Assembly (NCBI GenBank): GCA_910574805.1
Contig: CAJTCV010000001.1
Location: forward strand, 186,001-250,000
Direction of reading: 5' to 3'
Origin: Lachnospiraceae bacterium
GTDB lineage: Bacteria; Bacillota; Clostridia; Lachnospirales; Lachnospiraceae
DNA: 64,000 nucleotides
Positions 62,332-64,000 of the stretch are shown here, in pieces (the stretch's first letter is position 1; each line of letters begins with the position of its first letter). The notes below the pieces were generated by a model. That model did no database searches. It had not been told where the DNA came from and saw nothing but the letters and a program-made list of their open reading frames with translations. The translations under genes and the position numbers were made by a program.

Positions 62332-62654
62332 TAAAAAAACCACCTCACCATCATATAGAACAGCACCGCTGTGGCCGCTGTCTTTAATAAAAATGTATAG
62401 GTCCCGAGAAAATGCTCATCCAGAGCATCCTCTTCTGAATTTTCCAGAGAGTCCTCCACCAGCGTCCGGTAATCAATCCGTTCATCCGCACCGTCCAGCT
62501 GCCGGATGCCCGCGAACACCGTGGCATAGACCTCCAGCTCCTCATAGCATTCCGGACAGTGCCGCACGTGCCGCACGAACGCTTCCTCTTCTCTCTCTTC
62601 CAGCTCTCCGTTGATATACGGGACCAGAAGCCTCTGTGTCTCCTTACAGTTCAT
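62331..62654 (-). CDS. zinc-finger (zf-HC2) membrane protein, anti-sigma-like
   Basis: A 107-residue protein with the zf-HC2 pattern: Cys in NCKETQRLLVPYINGELEER, then His-x3-Cys-x2-Cys in HVRHCPECYEEL (about 28-39). One C-terminal membrane helix (TYTFLLKTAATAVLFYMMVR) is present. zf-HC2 proteins with a single membrane helix usually hold an ECF sigma factor at the membrane, but no sigma gene is nearby. AGGAGC lies 7 bases before the ATG at 62654. It is coupled to polA by one-base overlap, an odd partner, so its role may be different. Confidence 0.8.
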   Translation of the reverse strand: MNCKETQRLLVPYINGELEEREEEAFVRHVRHCPECYEELEVYATVFAGIRQLDGADERIDYRTLVEDSLENSEEDALDEHFLGTYTFLLKTAATAVLFYMMVRWFF

Positions 62655-62720
62655 AACCATGCTCCTGCCCTCTGCATTCTCGTTTCATTATAGCGAATGG
62701 GGAAATGGATTGCAAGGCAC

Positions 62721-63293
62721 TCACGAAAAGTCAGGTCCCAGCATTCCCATCTTAAAATGTTTCCTGCACAGTGCAATATATTCGTCATTGCTTCCCAGCA
62801 TGACCTGCTCCCCCTCCCGGACGATCCCCCGTTCGTTGTACCGGGCATTGCAGGTCGCTTTCTTTCCGCACCAACAGACCGTCTTCAGCTCCTTGATGCA
62901 GTCTGCCACCGCAATCAACCGCTGACTCCCCGGGAACAGACGGTTCTGAAAATCTGCCCGGAGACCGTAACATACCACCGGTACGTCCATAAAATCCACG
63001 ATATCTGAGAGACGGTCTATCTGTTCCGGCGTCGCAAACTGTACCTCATCCACCACAATGCACTGATACCGACGGATCTCCTCCTCTGTATAATGCATCA
63101 GATCTTCCAGAAATACACACTCTTCTTCCAGGCCGATCCGGGAGCGGACTTTCCTCTCTCCGTCCCTCGTATCCAGTTTCGGCTTGCACAGCAGCGCCTT
63201 CTGTCCGATCTCTTCATAATTAAAACGCGTCATAAGCGCATTTGCCGTCTTGGAGCTCCCCATGGCACCATAATAATAATACAGCTTTGCCAT
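62721..63293 (-). CDS. tdk: thymidine kinase
   Basis: The type II thymidine kinase, 190 residues, moves phosphate from ATP to thymidine for salvage. It has the P-loop YYYYGAMGSSKTANALM (about 5-21), the lasso/DEVQF motif (VVDEVQFATPEQI) and a zinc site CWCGKKATCNAR with CRKH at the end. AAAGGG lies 7 bases before the ATG at 63293; the frame opens at 63323. It lies between the tRNA-Leu terminator and the zinc-finger gene. Confidence 0.95.
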   Translation of the reverse strand: MAKLYYYYGAMGSSKTANALMTRFNYEEIGQKALLCKPKLDTRDGERKVRSRIGLEEECVFLEDLMHYTEEEIRRYQCIVVDEVQFATPEQIDRLSDIVDFMDVPVVCYGLRADFQNRLFPGSQRLIAVADCIKELKTVCWCGKKATCNARYNERGIVREGEQVMLGSNDEYIALCRKHFKMGMLGPDFS

Positions 63294-63326
63294 CTTCCAT
63301 CCCTTTCTTCTTTGATGATACAAAAA

Positions 63327-63360
63327 ATCGCCAAATCACTGTCCTCAATGATTTGGCGAT
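63327..63360 (-). terminator. terminator of the tRNA-Leu gene
   Basis: ATCGCCAAATCA (63327-63338) pairs exactly with TGATTTGGCGAT (63349-63360). On the minus strand TTTTTT follows the stem. It lies 10 bases after the tRNA. Confidence 0.93.
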
Positions 63361-63370
63361 ATATGATCCA

Positions 63371-63453
63371 TGCAGGAGATGGGACTTGAACCCACACATA
63401 GTCACCTACGTCAGATTTTGAGTCTGATGCGTCTGCCATTCCGCCACTCCTGC
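63371..63453 (-). tRNA. tRNA-Leu(CAA)
   Basis: On the minus strand the acceptor arm GCAGGAG pairs with CTCCTGC, with A as the discriminator base. The D-arm has TGGCGGAATGGCAGACGC, the anticodon stem TCAGA/TCTGA closes the loop CTCAAAA (anticodon CAA), and the T-arm is GTGGGTTCAAGTCCCAT. The long variable arm (CGTAGGTGACTATGT) marks a class II tRNA. CCA is not encoded. The terminator lies directly downstream. Confidence 0.96.
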
Positions 63454-63539
63454 GTTCTCAGCCTCTACAGTCTACCATAAATCCCTGCAAAGTGCAAGCA
63501 GAATTTTCTGCATCCGGCCCCGTCTGTGCGAACCGCACC

Positions 63540-64000
63540 CTACCCGCGCAGCTTCTCTCCGATCTCAAAGCAGTCAAAGGTGGCAAAATAATCCTTCAGC
63601 GTCTCCGCCCTCCGAATGAGCACAGCCTCTCCGTCTTCCTTCAGCAGAATTTCCGCTGAACGAAGCTTTCCGTTATAATTATAGCCCATGGAATGCCCGT
63701 GAGCACCTGTGTCATGGATGAACAGATAATCTCCCTTTTCGATCTTCGGCAGCTTCCGGTCCACCGCGAATTTATCACAGTTTTCGCAGAGAGACCCGGT
63801 CACATCATAGACATGATCACAGGGTTCGTTCTCTTTGCCCAGGACCGTGATATGATGATAGGAGCCATAGACTGCCGGCCGCATAAGGTTGGCAGCGCAG
63901 GCATCCGTGCCGATATATTCCTTATGAATATGCTTCTCATGGATCGCACGGGTCACCAGAGCACCGTACGGTCCTGTCATATAGCGTCCCAGCTCTGTAT
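63540..64000 (-). CDS. lysA: diaminopimelate decarboxylase, C-terminal part
   Basis: The last enzyme of lysine synthesis, which decarboxylates meso-diaminopimelate with PLP. Only about 153 residues are in view; the gene continues beyond base 64000 and lacks its 5' end. Visible are GRYMTGPYGALV, then CENCDKFAVDRKLP (the Cys that touches substrate), GDYLFIHDTGAHGHSMGYNY and NGKLRSAEILLKEDG. These fit the C-terminal beta-barrel of LysA and the family's Cys-x-x-x-D and Tyr residues. The stop is at 63540-63542. Confidence 0.92.
   Translation of the reverse strand, partial: TELGRYMTGPYGALVTRAIHEKHIHKEYIGTDACAANLMRPAVYGSYHHITVLGKENEPCDHVYDVTGSLCENCDKFAVDRKLPKIEKGDYLFIHDTGAHGHSMGYNYNGKLRSAEILLKEDGEAVLIRRAETLKDYFATFDCFEIGEKLRG

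Noticed and set aside
63371-63453. tRNA-Leu as an integration site
   Set aside because: No integrase or direct repeat of the tRNA 3' end was found nearby; the flanking genes are core genes.

Overview
The window looks like chromosome from a flagellated, Gram-positive anaerobe of the Clostridia, most likely Lachnospiraceae. The evidence is the flgM-flgN-flgK-flgL-yviE-fliW-csrA order known from Bacillus and Clostridia, strong AGGAGG-type ribosome sites, low-to-middle GC, PolA without a proofreading motif, UPF0210/UPF0237 genes, and a cobalamin riboswitch. No genus can be named from sequence alone.

Layout. (1) 1-5373, plus strand: late flagellar operon flgM, flgN, flgK, flgL, a DUF6470/YviE gene, fliW and csrA, with a sigma-28-like promoter in front and a terminator behind. 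(2) 5387-9958, minus: fliD, fliS, a small FliT-like gene and a degenerate nucleotidyltransferase, also behind a sigma-28-like promoter. (3) 10148-11731, plus: a ParA ATPase and a ComFB-domain protein. (4) 11763-32227: a glycosylation island of about 20 kb, with the remnant of an alpha-1,2-fucosyltransferase, three LicD-type transferases, two GT2-methyltransferase proteins (one with a ruined GT2 site), StrF-like, GT8 and GT2 enzymes, five stand-alone CgeB-like glycosyltransferases, a GT2-CgeB fusion and a GT2-TPR enzyme. It lies between fliD and two flagellin genes, so its likely acceptor is the flagellin. (5) 32403-34382, minus: two short flagellins, each with a sigma-28-like promoter; the first has a leader with two CsrA-type sites. 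(6) 34556-42332, minus: an AT-rich accessory block with a SIR2-STAND protein and a coupled pair made of a 1251-residue HExxH protein and an FRG-domain protein. This is the best candidate for an undescribed (probably defence) system. (7) 42600-64000: mostly core genes: ftsH, a VanR/S-like two-component system, HD and TraX proteins, a hexapeptide-repeat protein, topB, tmcAL, a short KdpD/KdpE-like pair, yesL, UPF0210, UPF0237, walJ, coaE, polA, a zinc-finger protein, tdk, tRNA-Leu(CAA) and the end of lysA.

How the parts work together. Sigma-28 (not in the window), held back by FlgM, probably drives flgM, fliD and both flagellins. FliW and CsrA would then set translation of flagellin 1 through its leader. 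FliS, FlgN and the FliT-like protein are export chaperones. The glycosyltransferases probably decorate the filament before export.

A second notable element is at 55449-55922 on the minus strand. A consensus sigma-A promoter drives a complete cobalamin riboswitch, followed by only a 39-codon reading frame and a terminator. It has no conventional target gene and points at the 3' end of the kdpE-like gene. All functions are inferred from sequence motifs read by eye; no database search was run.
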